Source: a virus
Virus record (IMG/VR): IMGVR_UViG_3300043410_001642
Location: 1 to 41,119 of that record
Strand: one strand, 5' to 3'
Length of the DNA: 41,119 nucleotides
Numbering within the stretch: position 1 is the stretch's first letter; the number at the start of each line of letters is the position of its first letter. Made by a program: the position numbers and the translations under genes. Under the pieces are notes generated by a model. The model did no database searches. It saw only the letters and a list, made by a program, of their open reading frames with translations, and was not told the origin of the DNA. Shown one piece after another: positions 7,895 to 16,457 of this stretch.

Positions 7895-9676
7895 ATGAAG
7901 AACTACGGCGAAGATTTCGGGTGGGAGGTAGATGTGGATTTCCCATCATGGGGAAACAATGAGATATATGTGAAAACTATATCTAAAACTTATTTGCAAG
8001 CAGGTGAGAAACCGAAAGATGCGTATTGGAGAGTTGCTACGGCAGTTGCTAAAAGATTGGATAAACCACAATTGGCAACGAAATTTTTTGATTACATTTG
8101 GAAAGGATGGTTGTGTTTAGCAACTCCGGTATTATCAAACACAGGAACGGATAGAGGATTACCTATCAGTTGTTTTGGAATTGATGTAGGTGATAGTATC
8201 TATGAAATTGGTAATAAGAACTTAGAATTGATGTTATTGGCAAAGCATGGCGGTGGTGTTGGTATTGGAATCAATATGATACGACCTGCGGGCTCTAAAA
8301 TTACAGGTAATGGAACAAGTGATGGTATTATACCATTTGCTAAGATATACGATTCTACGATACTCGCAACGAATCAGGGCAGTGTTAGAAGAGGTGCAGC
8401 ATCGGTGAACATTAAAATTGAACACAAAGACTTTGATGATTTCTTAGAGATTAGAGAACCAAAGGGTGATGTGAATAGACAATCTCTAAACCTACATCAG
8501 TGTGTAGTGGTTAGTGATAGATTTATGAAGAAGTTGGAAGAAGGTGATAGTGAAGCAAGAAGAAAGTGGGGTAAATTATTACAAAAGAGAAAAGCAACCG
8601 GAGAACCATATATTATGTATAAGGGTAATGTAAACAAACAAAACCCTGAAATGTATAAGAAAAACGGATTGAAAGTGCATATGACTAACATTTGTTCTGA
8701 AATCGTTTTACATACCGATGAGCAACATTCATTCGTTTGTTGTTTATCTTCTTTAAACTTAGCTAAATACGATGAGTGGAAAGATACGGATTTAGTTTAT
8801 ACATCAACAATATTCTTAGATGGTGTATTAGAAGAATTCATCCAAAGAGCTAAGAACTTAAAGGGATTTGAGAATTCAGTTCGTTCAGCAGAAAGAGGTA
8901 GAGCATTAGGATTGGGTGTATTAGGATGGCATACTTACTTACAACAAAAAGGATTACCATTTGAAGGTTTACAAGCTCAATTTGAAACTCGTAAGATTTT
9001 CTCTGGAATTAAGATTGAATCTGAAAGAGCAAGTAGAGATTTGGCAAACGAATATGGAGAACCATTATGGTGTAGAGAAAGTGGTTTGAGAAATACTCAC
9101 TTAAGAGCAGTAGCACCAACAGTATCTAACTCTAAATTGAGTGGTAATGTTAGTAGTGGTATTGAACCATGGGCAGCAAATGTATTTACGGAACAAACTT
9201 CAAAAGGAACATTCATTAGAAAGAATCCTGAATTAGAAAGAGTGTTAAGAAAAATCGGAAAGAACAATAAAGAAGTTTGGGATAAGATTTTAGAAGACGG
9301 TGGTTCGGTGCAAGGATTAGAGTTCTTAGATGAGTGGTGTTTTTTAGATGGTAAATTAGTTGAGTGTTCTGAAGTAACTGAAGAATCTCACAAAGGTAGA
9401 TGTAATTCAGTTAAGGATGTATTTAAAACATTCAAAGAAATTAACCAATTGGATTTAGTAAGACAAGCAGGTGTAAGACAACAATATATTGACCAGGCAG
9501 TTTCTCTTAATTTGGCATTTCCTGCAACGGCAGAACCAAAATGGATTAATCAAGTTCATATGGAAGCGTGGAAGCAAGGTGTTAAAACACTTTATTATAT
9601 GAGAACTGAATCGGTATTAAGAGGAGATATTGCACAAAAGGCAATGGATCCAGAATGTGTAAGTTGTGAAGGATAA
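7895..9676 (+). CDS. nrdA: Class I ribonucleotide reductase, alpha (catalytic) subunit
   Basis: A 593-residue catalytic subunit. Visible active-site parts are C93 (PISCFG), the N-x-C-x-E motif at N265/C267/E269, the second redox cysteine in CCLSSLN, the radical-transfer tyrosine pair Y567-Y568 in TLYYMR, and a C-terminal C588-x2-C591 pair that passes electrons from thioredoxin. At 593 residues it is clearly shorter than E. coli NrdA (about 760). There is no room for an N-terminal ATP-cone, so feedback inhibition through that domain is probably lost, as in many phage enzymes. It sits 21 bases after nrdB and 23 bases before the thioredoxin. Confidence 0.92.
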   Translation: MKNYGEDFGWEVDVDFPSWGNNEIYVKTISKTYLQAGEKPKDAYWRVATAVAKRLDKPQLATKFFDYIWKGWLCLATPVLSNTGTDRGLPISCFGIDVGDSIYEIGNKNLELMLLAKHGGGVGIGINMIRPAGSKITGNGTSDGIIPFAKIYDSTILATNQGSVRRGAASVNIKIEHKDFDDFLEIREPKGDVNRQSLNLHQCVVVSDRFMKKLEEGDSEARRKWGKLLQKRKATGEPYIMYKGNVNKQNPEMYKKNGLKVHMTNICSEIVLHTDEQHSFVCCLSSLNLAKYDEWKDTDLVYTSTIFLDGVLEEFIQRAKNLKGFENSVRSAERGRALGLGVLGWHTYLQQKGLPFEGLQAQFETRKIFSGIKIESERASRDLANEYGEPLWCRESGLRNTHLRAVAPTVSNSKLSGNVSSGIEPWAANVFTEQTSKGTFIRKNPELERVLRKIGKNNKEVWDKILEDGGSVQGLEFLDEWCFLDGKLVECSEVTEESHKGRCNSVKDVFKTFKEINQLDLVRQAGVRQQYIDQAVSLNLAFPATAEPKWINQVHMEAWKQGVKTLYYMRTESVLRGDIAQKAMDPECVSCEG

Positions 9677-9699
9677 TAATTAAAATAAAAGAAAAAGAT

Positions 9700-9960
9700 A
9701 TGGTAACAGTTAAAAAATTTAGTGCAAGTTGGTGTGGCCCTTGCAAAACTCTTAAACCAATGTTTGAAGAGGTAAAAGCCGGATTTACAAATGTAGTATT
9801 TGAAGATGTGGATGTTGATGAGAATTTTGAATTAGCATCTAAATACGGAGTTCGTTCAGTTCCGACTGTTGTAATTGAAAATAATGGGGTTGAAGTAGGT
9901 AGATTTACCGGTGTTCAATCTAAGATGGCTTATACTAACGCTATTAACGAAAATCTTTAA
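9700..9960 (+). CDS. Thioredoxin-like protein
   Basis: 86 residues with the redox motif W11-C12-G13-P14-C15 and the cis-proline segment RSVPTVV, arranged as in thioredoxins. It is shorter than E. coli thioredoxin (about 108), as is common for phage thioredoxin or glutaredoxin proteins. Position immediately after nrdA points to its job: reducing the C-terminal cysteine pair of the phage ribonucleotide reductase in the host cytoplasm. An A-rich leader without a Shine-Dalgarno sequence precedes the ATG. Confidence 0.9.
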   Translation: MVTVKKFSASWCGPCKTLKPMFEEVKAGFTNVVFEDVDVDENFELASKYGVRSVPTVVIENNGVEVGRFTGVQSKMAYTNAINENL

Positions 9961-9966
9961 TTTTTA

Positions 9967-9998
9967 GTTGGAAATATCAGAAAAAAGTCGTATATTTG
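9967..9998 (+). promoter_or_regulatory. Promoter before the glycosyltransferase/polymerase genes
   Basis: GTTG (9967-9970, in GTTGGAAAT), a 20-base spacer and TATATTTG (9991-9998) match the other phage promoters. It begins 7 bases after the thioredoxin stop. The predicted start of transcription, near 10002, shows that the downstream gene cannot use the TTG at 9968 and most likely begins at ATG 10022. Confidence 0.7.
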
Positions 9999-10021
9999 TT
10001 CCAACAAAAATTATAGAAAAA

Positions 10022-11128
10022 ATGGTGTTTTGGGAAGGTGCTAATAGTAGTTCAGCTAGAAAGGTATTAATTATACCTAACATAACAAACCTAAAGAATT
10101 TAGAAAAAGATTCATTCATAGATGTAATCTATAATCATATAATCTCCCTCAATAAGGAGGGGGATTATTTTTTTCACTTAATCCTACCAAAAGCAGTAGG
10201 TAAATTAAATTTACCAAATGTTCAACAACATTTAGTTGATATTTCTGGAAACATTCTTGCAATGAGAGTTGTGTTTCCAATTGAAATAATGAAACTATTA
10301 AAGAATTTGGAATATGATGTAGTTTATTCTCATATGCCAGATTGGTTTCAGGTAGCAAGATTCACACAAAAAGACATAGTTGGGTATTCTCATTGGTTTG
10401 AAATGAGAAGTTGTAATGCCGAAGACCGTTTGGCTAATTTTAGAAATATGGTTGTGGCTTTGTATCAAGTTACCCGAATGAAATGTTGTTATCTTAATAC
10501 AAAAGAACAAAAAGATAGAATCATTGAAGAGGCAAAAGAATGGTTTAATGATAATGTTATTAATACATTAGAAGAGAAATTAGTAGTTTGGAATTTAGGA
10601 GTTCCTTCTGATAAAATATTAGATAAACCTTCAGAGGAAAAAGAAAATGTAATTGTATTCAATCATAGATGTATTGCAAATAAAAACTATTCTGGATTTA
10701 TTAAATTGATGAAAGAATATAGAGAAAGAAGACAGGATTTCGTTGTATGGCTTCCTCAATTAAGTGATACTCCGGAAGAGAGTTGGATGGATAATTCTAA
10801 ATTGGATAAAGAAGAATACTATAAGAAACTACAAAAATGTAAAGTAGGGGTTCAGATGAGACAAACACATTATGGTTGGAGTGTAGCTGCAACTGATTGT
10901 ATGATGAACGGAACTCCTATGATATTTCAAGAATCTGATTGTTACAAAGAGATAGACCCAACGGCACATTTCTTCAAATACAAAAAGGATTTCTTTGATA
11001 TGTTGGATAAATTCTTAGATGATGAAAGTTATAGAAAGGAATATGAATTAAAGGCGTTAGAGAGAAGCATTCAACTTTCTAACAACGATGATAAAATGAT
11101 TAAAGAACTACATAAACAATTGAATTAG
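10022..11128 (+). CDS. GT-B fold glycosyltransferase-like protein
   Basis: 368 residues from ATG 10022, chosen because the upstream promoter overlaps the only earlier in-frame start. The C-terminal half has features of GT4-type glycosyltransferases: a strand-turn VIVFNHRCIANKNYSGF that opens the second Rossmann domain, and SVAATDCMMNGTPMIFQESD, the place where the nucleotide-sugar ribose and phosphates are bound. The N-terminal half is divergent. It lies between the ribonucleotide reductase module and DNA polymerase, away from the glycan island. A DNA-modifying glycosyltransferase, as in T4, is therefore worth considering but not shown. An intrinsic-terminator-like hairpin is embedded at 10141-10174. 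Its stop overlaps the polymerase start by one base. Confidence 0.65.
   Translation: MVFWEGANSSSARKVLIIPNITNLKNLEKDSFIDVIYNHIISLNKEGDYFFHLILPKAVGKLNLPNVQQHLVDISGNILAMRVVFPIEIMKLLKNLEYDVVYSHMPDWFQVARFTQKDIVGYSHWFEMRSCNAEDRLANFRNMVVALYQVTRMKCCYLNTKEQKDRIIEEAKEWFNDNVINTLEEKLVVWNLGVPSDKILDKPSEEKENVIVFNHRCIANKNYSGFIKLMKEYRERRQDFVVWLPQLSDTPEESWMDNSKLDKEEYYKKLQKCKVGVQMRQTHYGWSVAATDCMMNGTPMIFQESDCYKEIDPTAHFFKYKKDFFDMLDKFLDDESYRKEYELKALERSIQLSNNDDKMIKELHKQLN
10141..10174 (+). terminator. Intrinsic-terminator-like hairpin inside a coding sequence
   Basis: AATCTCCCTC (10141-10150) and GAGGGGGATT (10157-10166) form a 10-bp stem with one G-U pair and a 6-base loop. An A and seven T follow (10168-10174). 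This is the best intrinsic terminator shape in the window, yet it is in the middle of an intact reading frame, about 170 bases downstream of the promoter at 9967-9998. It could act as an attenuator or produce a short RNA. Confidence 0.6.
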
Positions 11129-13662
11129 TGTATCAAAACATATATTTTCAGAGAAACAATAATACTATCCACATTTGGGATGATGTAAAGGGATATTTCA
11201 CAATGCCGTATCAACGATATGCATTCAAACCTGCACTCAATGGAGAATGGGAAAGTATTTACGGAGATAGATTAACAAAAGTTTTTAAGTATTCAAAAGA
11301 TGATGAAGGTTTATTTGAAACGGATGTGCCGGAAGTAACCCGAACATTAGTTGATTTATATACCAATTCGGATATTCCATCAAAGGGACATAAAATCTTA
11401 ACATTTGACATTGAGGTTGAAATGGAAACTGGAATGCCCGATACTGAAAAGGCATTGAATGAAATCACTTCTATTGCGATGCATGATTCGGTAGATGGTT
11501 CTCAATATGTTTTGATTTTAGATAAAGATAGAAAAGTTAGTAAAAGAGAAAAGGATAATATTTCAATTTTACCATTTGATACCGAACAAGAATTATTACA
11601 AAAATTTTTAACAATATATGAAAGTATTGCTCCAACGATTTTAACAGGTTGGAACATTGACTTCTTTGATATTCCTTATTTATATAATCGTTTGAAAAAT
11701 GTTGTAGGTGAAAGAAATGCAAAAAGATTATCACCTATTAAAGAAATGTTTTTCTCTCCATATAGAAAGAGATGGTTTATCGGAGGAGTATCTGCATTAG
11801 ACTACTTAACCCTTTATCAGAAATACAACTACAAAGAATTAGATAACTATCGTTTAGATACTGTCGCAAGAATTGAGTTGGGTAGAGGTAAAGTAGAATA
11901 TACCGGTAACTTAGATGAGTTATTCAAAAACGATATTGAAAAGTTTATTGAGTATAACTTAGAAGACGTTAGATTGATTGTAGATATGGATAAGAAACTA
12001 CAATTTATTGAATTAGTTAGAGGTATCTGTCATGCCGGTCATATTGCTTATGATGATTTTATCTTTGCAGGTAGAATTATGGAAGGAGCACTTTTATGTT
12101 TCTTAAGACAAAGAGGATTGGTAGCATCTAATAAAATGAAGAAAGAAGATTCAGATGCACGAATTGATGCGATGAGAGAAAGTGGAGGCATTGATGAAGG
12201 TGCAAAAGATGAGAAGTTTATCGGAGCATATGTAAAAGACCCGATTGTTGGAAAGCACGATTGGATTTATGACTTGGATTTAACATCACTATATCCATCA
12301 ATTATTATGAGTTTGAATATTTCACCGGAAACAAAGATGACAAAGGTGGAAGATTGGGATATTGAAAGATATATTAAAGGATTGGATGAAACATATACTA
12401 TTATGGGTAAGACCGTTAGTAGAGAAAGATTTCAACAATTCATAAAAGATAATGATTATGCTATTTCATCAAATGGTGTAATTTATAGAAGAGATAAAAA
12501 AGGATGTATTCCATCAATCTTAGAAGAGTGGTTTCAAAAGCGTGTGGAGTATCGTAAGTTGGAAAAGAAATATGGTGAGGAGGGTGATAAAGAACAATAT
12601 GCATTCTATGGTAAAAGACAATTGGTGCAAAAAATCTTATTAAACTCATTATATGGTGTATTGGGATTACCTTCATTCCGTTTCTATGATATTGATAATG
12701 CGGAAGCAGTAACTACAACAGGCCAGACAGTAATTAAAAATACTGCTAATATGTTGAATATCAAATACAATAAAGAATTGGGAACAAAGGATATAGATTA
12801 CAATATCTACATTGATACGGATTCAGTATTCTTTTCATCAGTTCCTTTATTAGACCATAGATTTCCTAATTGGAGAAATGAAGATGATGAAGAAATTGCC
12901 TTAAAAGTGGATGCTATTGCAGGTGAGAGCCAAAACTTCTTAAATAACTTCTATGATATGTTAGCATCAAAAGCATTTAACATTGATACACATAGATTGC
13001 AAATTAAAAAAGAGTTTGTTTCTAAGGCAGGATTTTGGGTAGCAAAGAAAAGATATGCACAATGGATTATTGCGGAGAATGGTATTAAATGTGACCAACT
13101 GCAAGTAAAAGGATTGGATGTGGTTCGTTCATCATTTCCTCAATCGTTCAAAGATTTTATGAAACAAACTTTGATTGATATTCTAAGAGGTGAGCAAAAG
13201 GAAACTATGGATGAAAAAATCATAACATTTAAATCATCTCTACCATTAGTAAAGCCGTATAACATTGCAAAGAGTAGTTCAGTTAAAGAATTATCTAAAT
13301 ATACACCTGCTAAAGGAGCAATGTTCCAATTTATGAAAGGAACTCCTGCCCATGTTAAAGCAGCATGGACTTACAATCAATTATTAAAACACTTTAATTG
13401 TGGTTTCAAATATTCACCTATGAAGAATGGTGATAAAATGAAATGGGTATATCTTAAACAAAACCCATTAGGATTGGAAACTATTGCATTTAAGGGTGCA
13501 GATGACCCGGAAGAAATTGAATCATTCGTAAAGAATTACATAGATTACGATATGATTTTTGAAAGAGAAATGCAGAATAAATTAGAGGATTTTTATAGAG
13601 CATTAAGTTGGGGAAATTTACAATTGAAAATCACTAAATCTGATAAATTTTTCTCATTTTAA
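11128..13662 (+). CDS. 43: Family B DNA polymerase with proofreading exonuclease (gp43-like)
   Basis: An 844-residue replicative polymerase starting at GTG 11128, which overlaps the previous stop by one base. The 3'-5' exonuclease domain has DIE (D94, E96), GWNIDFFDIPYL and YNLEDVRLI. The polymerase domain has motif A DLDLTSLYPSI near residue 382, motif B KILLNSLYG near 502, motif C YIDTDS at about 561-566, and the KKRYA motif that contacts the primer terminus. The C-terminus, TKSDKFFSF, is a short hydrophobic tail like the clamp-binding peptide of T4 gp43, fitting the gp45-like clamp encoded next. The length is slightly below T4 gp43 (898). There is no sign of an intein or intron. Confidence 0.94.
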   Translation: MYQNIYFQRNNNTIHIWDDVKGYFTMPYQRYAFKPALNGEWESIYGDRLTKVFKYSKDDEGLFETDVPEVTRTLVDLYTNSDIPSKGHKILTFDIEVEMETGMPDTEKALNEITSIAMHDSVDGSQYVLILDKDRKVSKREKDNISILPFDTEQELLQKFLTIYESIAPTILTGWNIDFFDIPYLYNRLKNVVGERNAKRLSPIKEMFFSPYRKRWFIGGVSALDYLTLYQKYNYKELDNYRLDTVARIELGRGKVEYTGNLDELFKNDIEKFIEYNLEDVRLIVDMDKKLQFIELVRGICHAGHIAYDDFIFAGRIMEGALLCFLRQRGLVASNKMKKEDSDARIDAMRESGGIDEGAKDEKFIGAYVKDPIVGKHDWIYDLDLTSLYPSIIMSLNISPETKMTKVEDWDIERYIKGLDETYTIMGKTVSRERFQQFIKDNDYAISSNGVIYRRDKKGCIPSILEEWFQKRVEYRKLEKKYGEEGDKEQYAFYGKRQLVQKILLNSLYGVLGLPSFRFYDIDNAEAVTTTGQTVIKNTANMLNIKYNKELGTKDIDYNIYIDTDSVFFSSVPLLDHRFPNWRNEDDEEIALKVDAIAGESQNFLNNFYDMLASKAFNIDTHRLQIKKEFVSKAGFWVAKKRYAQWIIAENGIKCDQLQVKGLDVVRSSFPQSFKDFMKQTLIDILRGEQKETMDEKIITFKSSLPLVKPYNIAKSSSVKELSKYTPAKGAMFQFMKGTPAHVKAAWTYNQLLKHFNCGFKYSPMKNGDKMKWVYLKQNPLGLETIAFKGADDPEEIESFVKNYIDYDMIFEREMQNKLEDFYRALSWGNLQLKITKSDKFFSF

Positions 13663-13694
13663 TTTGGAAAATCAAAATAAAACAACTATATTTA
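13663..13694 (+). promoter_or_regulatory. Promoter before the sliding clamp
   Basis: TTTG (13663-13666, in TTTGGAAAA), a 20-base spacer and TATATTTA (13687-13694), which differs from the others only in the last base. It starts immediately after the polymerase stop. The predicted leader is about 30 bases and very A-rich. A separate promoter would let the clamp be made in excess of the polymerase. Confidence 0.62.
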
Positions 13695-13727
13695 CAAAAA
13701 TAAAAAATAAAAATTAAAACAATCGTT

Positions 13728-14444
13728 ATGGACAAAAATCGTTTAAATCGTTTCATTTCTAAGTATAACTTAGCTGGGTTAGTAGAATCAGTATCTTGGA
13801 AATCAGAAGGAAACACATTAACCACAAAATTCATTTCAGATGATAAGACCGTATTAGGTTCAGTATCAGTAAGTGAATTTGAATTTGAAGATTCTACTAT
13901 TGGTGTGTATAACACAAACACATTAAAAAGTTTGTTAGGTGTATTAGGAAATGACATCAACATTACATTAAAGAAAGCTGATGAAAAACCTATTTCATTA
14001 TCTTTAACATCGGATTCAACTACTATTCAGTATCAATTAGCTGATTTGGCGGTTATTCCAAATGTACCAGATTTGAAACAATTACCTGAATTCGGTATCT
14101 CAATTGATATGGATGGTAATTTTATTGAGAAATTCATCAAAGCTAAATCAGCATTGAGTGATATTGATAACTTTACAGTTTTATCTGAAAAAGGTAAATT
14201 GAAAATTGTAATTGGTTATTCTAATATCAATACAAATAGAGTTGAATTGGTAGTAAATGATGCATTTGATGGTGAAGTTAAACCAATTTCATTCTCTGCT
14301 AAATACTTTAAGGAAATCCTTTCTGCTAACAAAGAAGCTAACAAAGCAACTTTAAAAGTATCTAAAGAAGGTTTAGCAAATGTAGATTTTTCAGTTGATG
14401 GATTTACTTCATCTTATTATTTAGTAGAAGTACAATTATCATAA
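13728..14444 (+). CDS. 45: Sliding clamp (gp45-like)
   Basis: A 238-residue protein of the right length for a T4 gp45 monomer (228), which trimerises into a ring that tethers the polymerase. Sequence similarity to the family is low. The call rests on its position between polymerase and clamp loader, on the length, and on the alternating beta-rich pattern with paired repeats typical of clamp folds (residues about 1-110 and 115-238). In T4 the clamp also activates late transcription, which may matter here because late-type genes lie downstream. Confidence 0.8.
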   Translation: MDKNRLNRFISKYNLAGLVESVSWKSEGNTLTTKFISDDKTVLGSVSVSEFEFEDSTIGVYNTNTLKSLLGVLGNDINITLKKADEKPISLSLTSDSTTIQYQLADLAVIPNVPDLKQLPEFGISIDMDGNFIEKFIKAKSALSDIDNFTVLSEKGKLKIVIGYSNINTNRVELVVNDAFDGEVKPISFSAKYFKEILSANKEANKATLKVSKEGLANVDFSVDGFTSSYYLVEVQLS

Positions 14445-14461
14445 TTTAACCCAATCAAAGT

Positions 14462-15409
14462 ATGAGTTTTTTTGAACAACAAGAAGAAGTAGTTCATTCA
14501 CTTTGGGTAGAAAAATATAGACCTACAAAGTTGGATGATTATGTAGGTAATGAAAATCTTAAAGCAAAGGTAAAGGGATATTTACAAAGTGGTGATATCC
14601 CTCACCTATTGTTTTATGGAAAAGCGGGAACGGGAAAAACAACATTGGCTAAACTGATTGTTAAAAACATTGAATGTGATGTTATGACAATCAATGCATC
14701 AGATGAAAATAATGTTGATACAGTTCGTAATAAAGTGAAAAACTTTGCAAGTGGTGTAGGATTTAAACCATATAAGGTTGTTATCTTAGATGAGTTTGAT
14801 TATATGACACCAAATGCACAGGCATTGTTAAGAAACTTAATGGAAACATTTTCTAAACATTGTAGATTCATTTTGACTTGTAATTACATTGAGAAAATCA
14901 TTTTACCGATTCAAAGTAGATGTCAATCTTTCCAAATCGTTCCACCTACTAAAAAAGATGTAGCGGTTCAAATCGCATCAATCTTAAAGAAAGAAGATAT
15001 ACAGTTTAATCCATCTGATTTAGTTCCTATTGTAGATGCTTATTATCCGGATATTCGCAAAATTATCAATACTTGCCAATTGGCTTGTGTAGATGGTGTT
15101 CTTAAAACGGATAGTGCTACAATTGTAGATACTGATTTTAGATTAAAGTTAGTTGAACTTTTAAAATCAAAAGACCAAATCAGAAATAAGTTTATGAACA
15201 TTAGACAATTGGTAGCTGATAATAGAGTTACTGATTTCACCGATACATATTCTTATTTATATGATAAGTTAGATGAGTATGCGACTGGAAATGTAGCACC
15301 TGTTATTCAGGCATTAGCTGAAGCAACTGCAAAAGATGCTTTAGTAGTTGATAAAGAAATTCAATTTATGGCTGGAATAATTGCGGTATTACAAATATTA
15401 AATAAGTAA
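14462..15409 (+). CDS. 44: Clamp loader large subunit, AAA+ ATPase (gp44-like)
   Basis: A 315-residue AAA+ ATPase that opens the clamp ring and places it on primed DNA. It begins with the typical LWVEKYRPTKLDDYVGN segment of RFC/gp44 proteins. Walker A is GKAGTGKT at about residues 53-60, Walker B is VVILDEFD, sensor 1 lies in FILTCNY, and the trans-acting arginine is in the SRC motif (QSRCQSF). Length matches T4 gp44 (319). The small subunit (gp62-like) is not adjacent as it is in T4, but about 4 kb downstream at 19511. Confidence 0.92.
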   Translation: MSFFEQQEEVVHSLWVEKYRPTKLDDYVGNENLKAKVKGYLQSGDIPHLLFYGKAGTGKTTLAKLIVKNIECDVMTINASDENNVDTVRNKVKNFASGVGFKPYKVVILDEFDYMTPNAQALLRNLMETFSKHCRFILTCNYIEKIILPIQSRCQSFQIVPPTKKDVAVQIASILKKEDIQFNPSDLVPIVDAYYPDIRKIINTCQLACVDGVLKTDSATIVDTDFRLKLVELLKSKDQIRNKFMNIRQLVADNRVTDFTDTYSYLYDKLDEYATGNVAPVIQALAEATAKDALVVDKEIQFMAGIIAVLQILNK

Positions 15410-15681
15410 TGAAACAATTATTAGTATATTTTTTTGTAATACTTTCACAATTAGCATTAGCTGTTTTTAAAGTATTAGAAATCAAATGGGTTGTTGAAAA
15501 TAATATTACAAAATCGGTTATACTATTTAATATACAAACATTATTTTGGATTGCTTCTACTGCATGGTCAGTTGATAGTTTTCTTAAAGGAGATTGGATT
15601 ACTATAATATTATTCTTATTATCAGGATCAATTGGTAAAATTGTTATTCTGAAATACTTCAAACGAAGAGAAACAATATGA
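15409..15681 (+). CDS. Small membrane protein, three predicted helices
   Basis: 90 residues with three hydrophobic stretches, at about residues 4-20, 36-55 and 63-80, and a basic C-terminus (KYFKRRETI). It overlaps the clamp loader stop by one base and the next gene by four, so it is part of a translationally coupled run. I see no family motif. Holin or host-membrane-altering roles are possible, but nothing in the sequence picks one. Confidence 0.6.
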   Translation: MKQLLVYFFVILSQLALAVFKVLEIKWVVENNITKSVILFNIQTLFWIASTAWSVDSFLKGDWITIILFLLSGSIGKIVILKYFKRRETI

Positions 15682-16445
15682 AAGAATTAGAATTTTTTGA
15701 TTTTGGTTATGAACAATTAGATGGTGATGTAAACTTACCTCCAATTGTAATTGAAGAAATTGAAGGAATATATGTAGTAAGAGAAGACCTTTTACCAGGA
15801 GGAACTAAAAGAAGAGCAGCATACAATTATGTTCTTCGTTATCCAAATATAAATAATTGGGTATATGCTTCACCAAGACAAGGATATGCACAATTAGCAT
15901 TGGCATATGTTTGTAGAGATTTAGGAAAGAAAGCAATTATATATGTTCCAGATAGTGATGAGAAAACTGATTTAACATTGGAAGCAGAAGCAGTGGGAGC
16001 AGAAGTAAATCAAGTTCCTAATGGTATGTTGACAGTAATTCAAAGAAGAGCAAAAGACAGAGTTAAAGGAAGCGAAGATACAACTGCTTTAATTCCATTT
16101 GGATTAGACCATCCAATTATTATTCAAACTATTGCAAACTTTGCTAAACAATTGCCCATAACACCAACTGAAGTGTGGAGTGTTATGAGTAGTGGAACTT
16201 TGAGTAGAGGATTACAAACTGCTTGGCCTGAAGCTAAGGTGTATGGTGTTCAGATTGGACATGGAACAACGGAAAGAGAAATGGGTAGAGCAATAACAAT
16301 TCCAAAAAGAATGCCTTTCCAAAAAGATTGTCCCATAAATGAAAGACCTCCGTTTCCTTCATCTTTGACTTATGATAGTAAAGCGTGGAAACATATTAAA
16401 GAAATGGCTTCACCCGGAGCTTTATTTTGGAATGTTGGGGCATAA
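15678..16445 (+). CDS. PLP-dependent enzyme of the tryptophan-synthase-beta fold
   Basis: 255 residues. The N-terminal segment VVREDLLPGGTKRRAAYNYV resembles the PLP-lysine loop of fold type II enzymes (D-cysteine desulfhydrase, ACC deaminase, cysteine and threonine synthases), with K44 as the likely Schiff-base lysine. A following ASPRQGYAQLALAYVCRDLG matches the substrate-binding S-x-x-x-G-x-x-A helix, and VMSSGTLSRGL is a candidate phosphate-binding loop. It is shorter than the usual 320 or so residues. It is packed against a DNA methyltransferase and an SGNH-like gene. Known phage PLP enzymes alter hypermodified thymidines, but they belong to other folds, so a role in nucleotide or DNA modification is only a hypothesis. 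Confidence 0.7.
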   Translation: MKELEFFDFGYEQLDGDVNLPPIVIEEIEGIYVVREDLLPGGTKRRAAYNYVLRYPNINNWVYASPRQGYAQLALAYVCRDLGKKAIIYVPDSDEKTDLTLEAEAVGAEVNQVPNGMLTVIQRRAKDRVKGSEDTTALIPFGLDHPIIIQTIANFAKQLPITPTEVWSVMSSGTLSRGLQTAWPEAKVYGVQIGHGTTEREMGRAITIPKRMPFQKDCPINERPPFPSSLTYDSKAWKHIKEMASPGALFWNVGA

Positions 16446-16457
16446 AAAAGATATAAA

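Noticed and set aside
9968-10021. TTG start at 9968 for the glycosyltransferase
   Set aside because: The TTG is part of the -33 box of the promoter at 9967-9998, and transcription would start about 34 bases later, so ATG 10022 is preferred.
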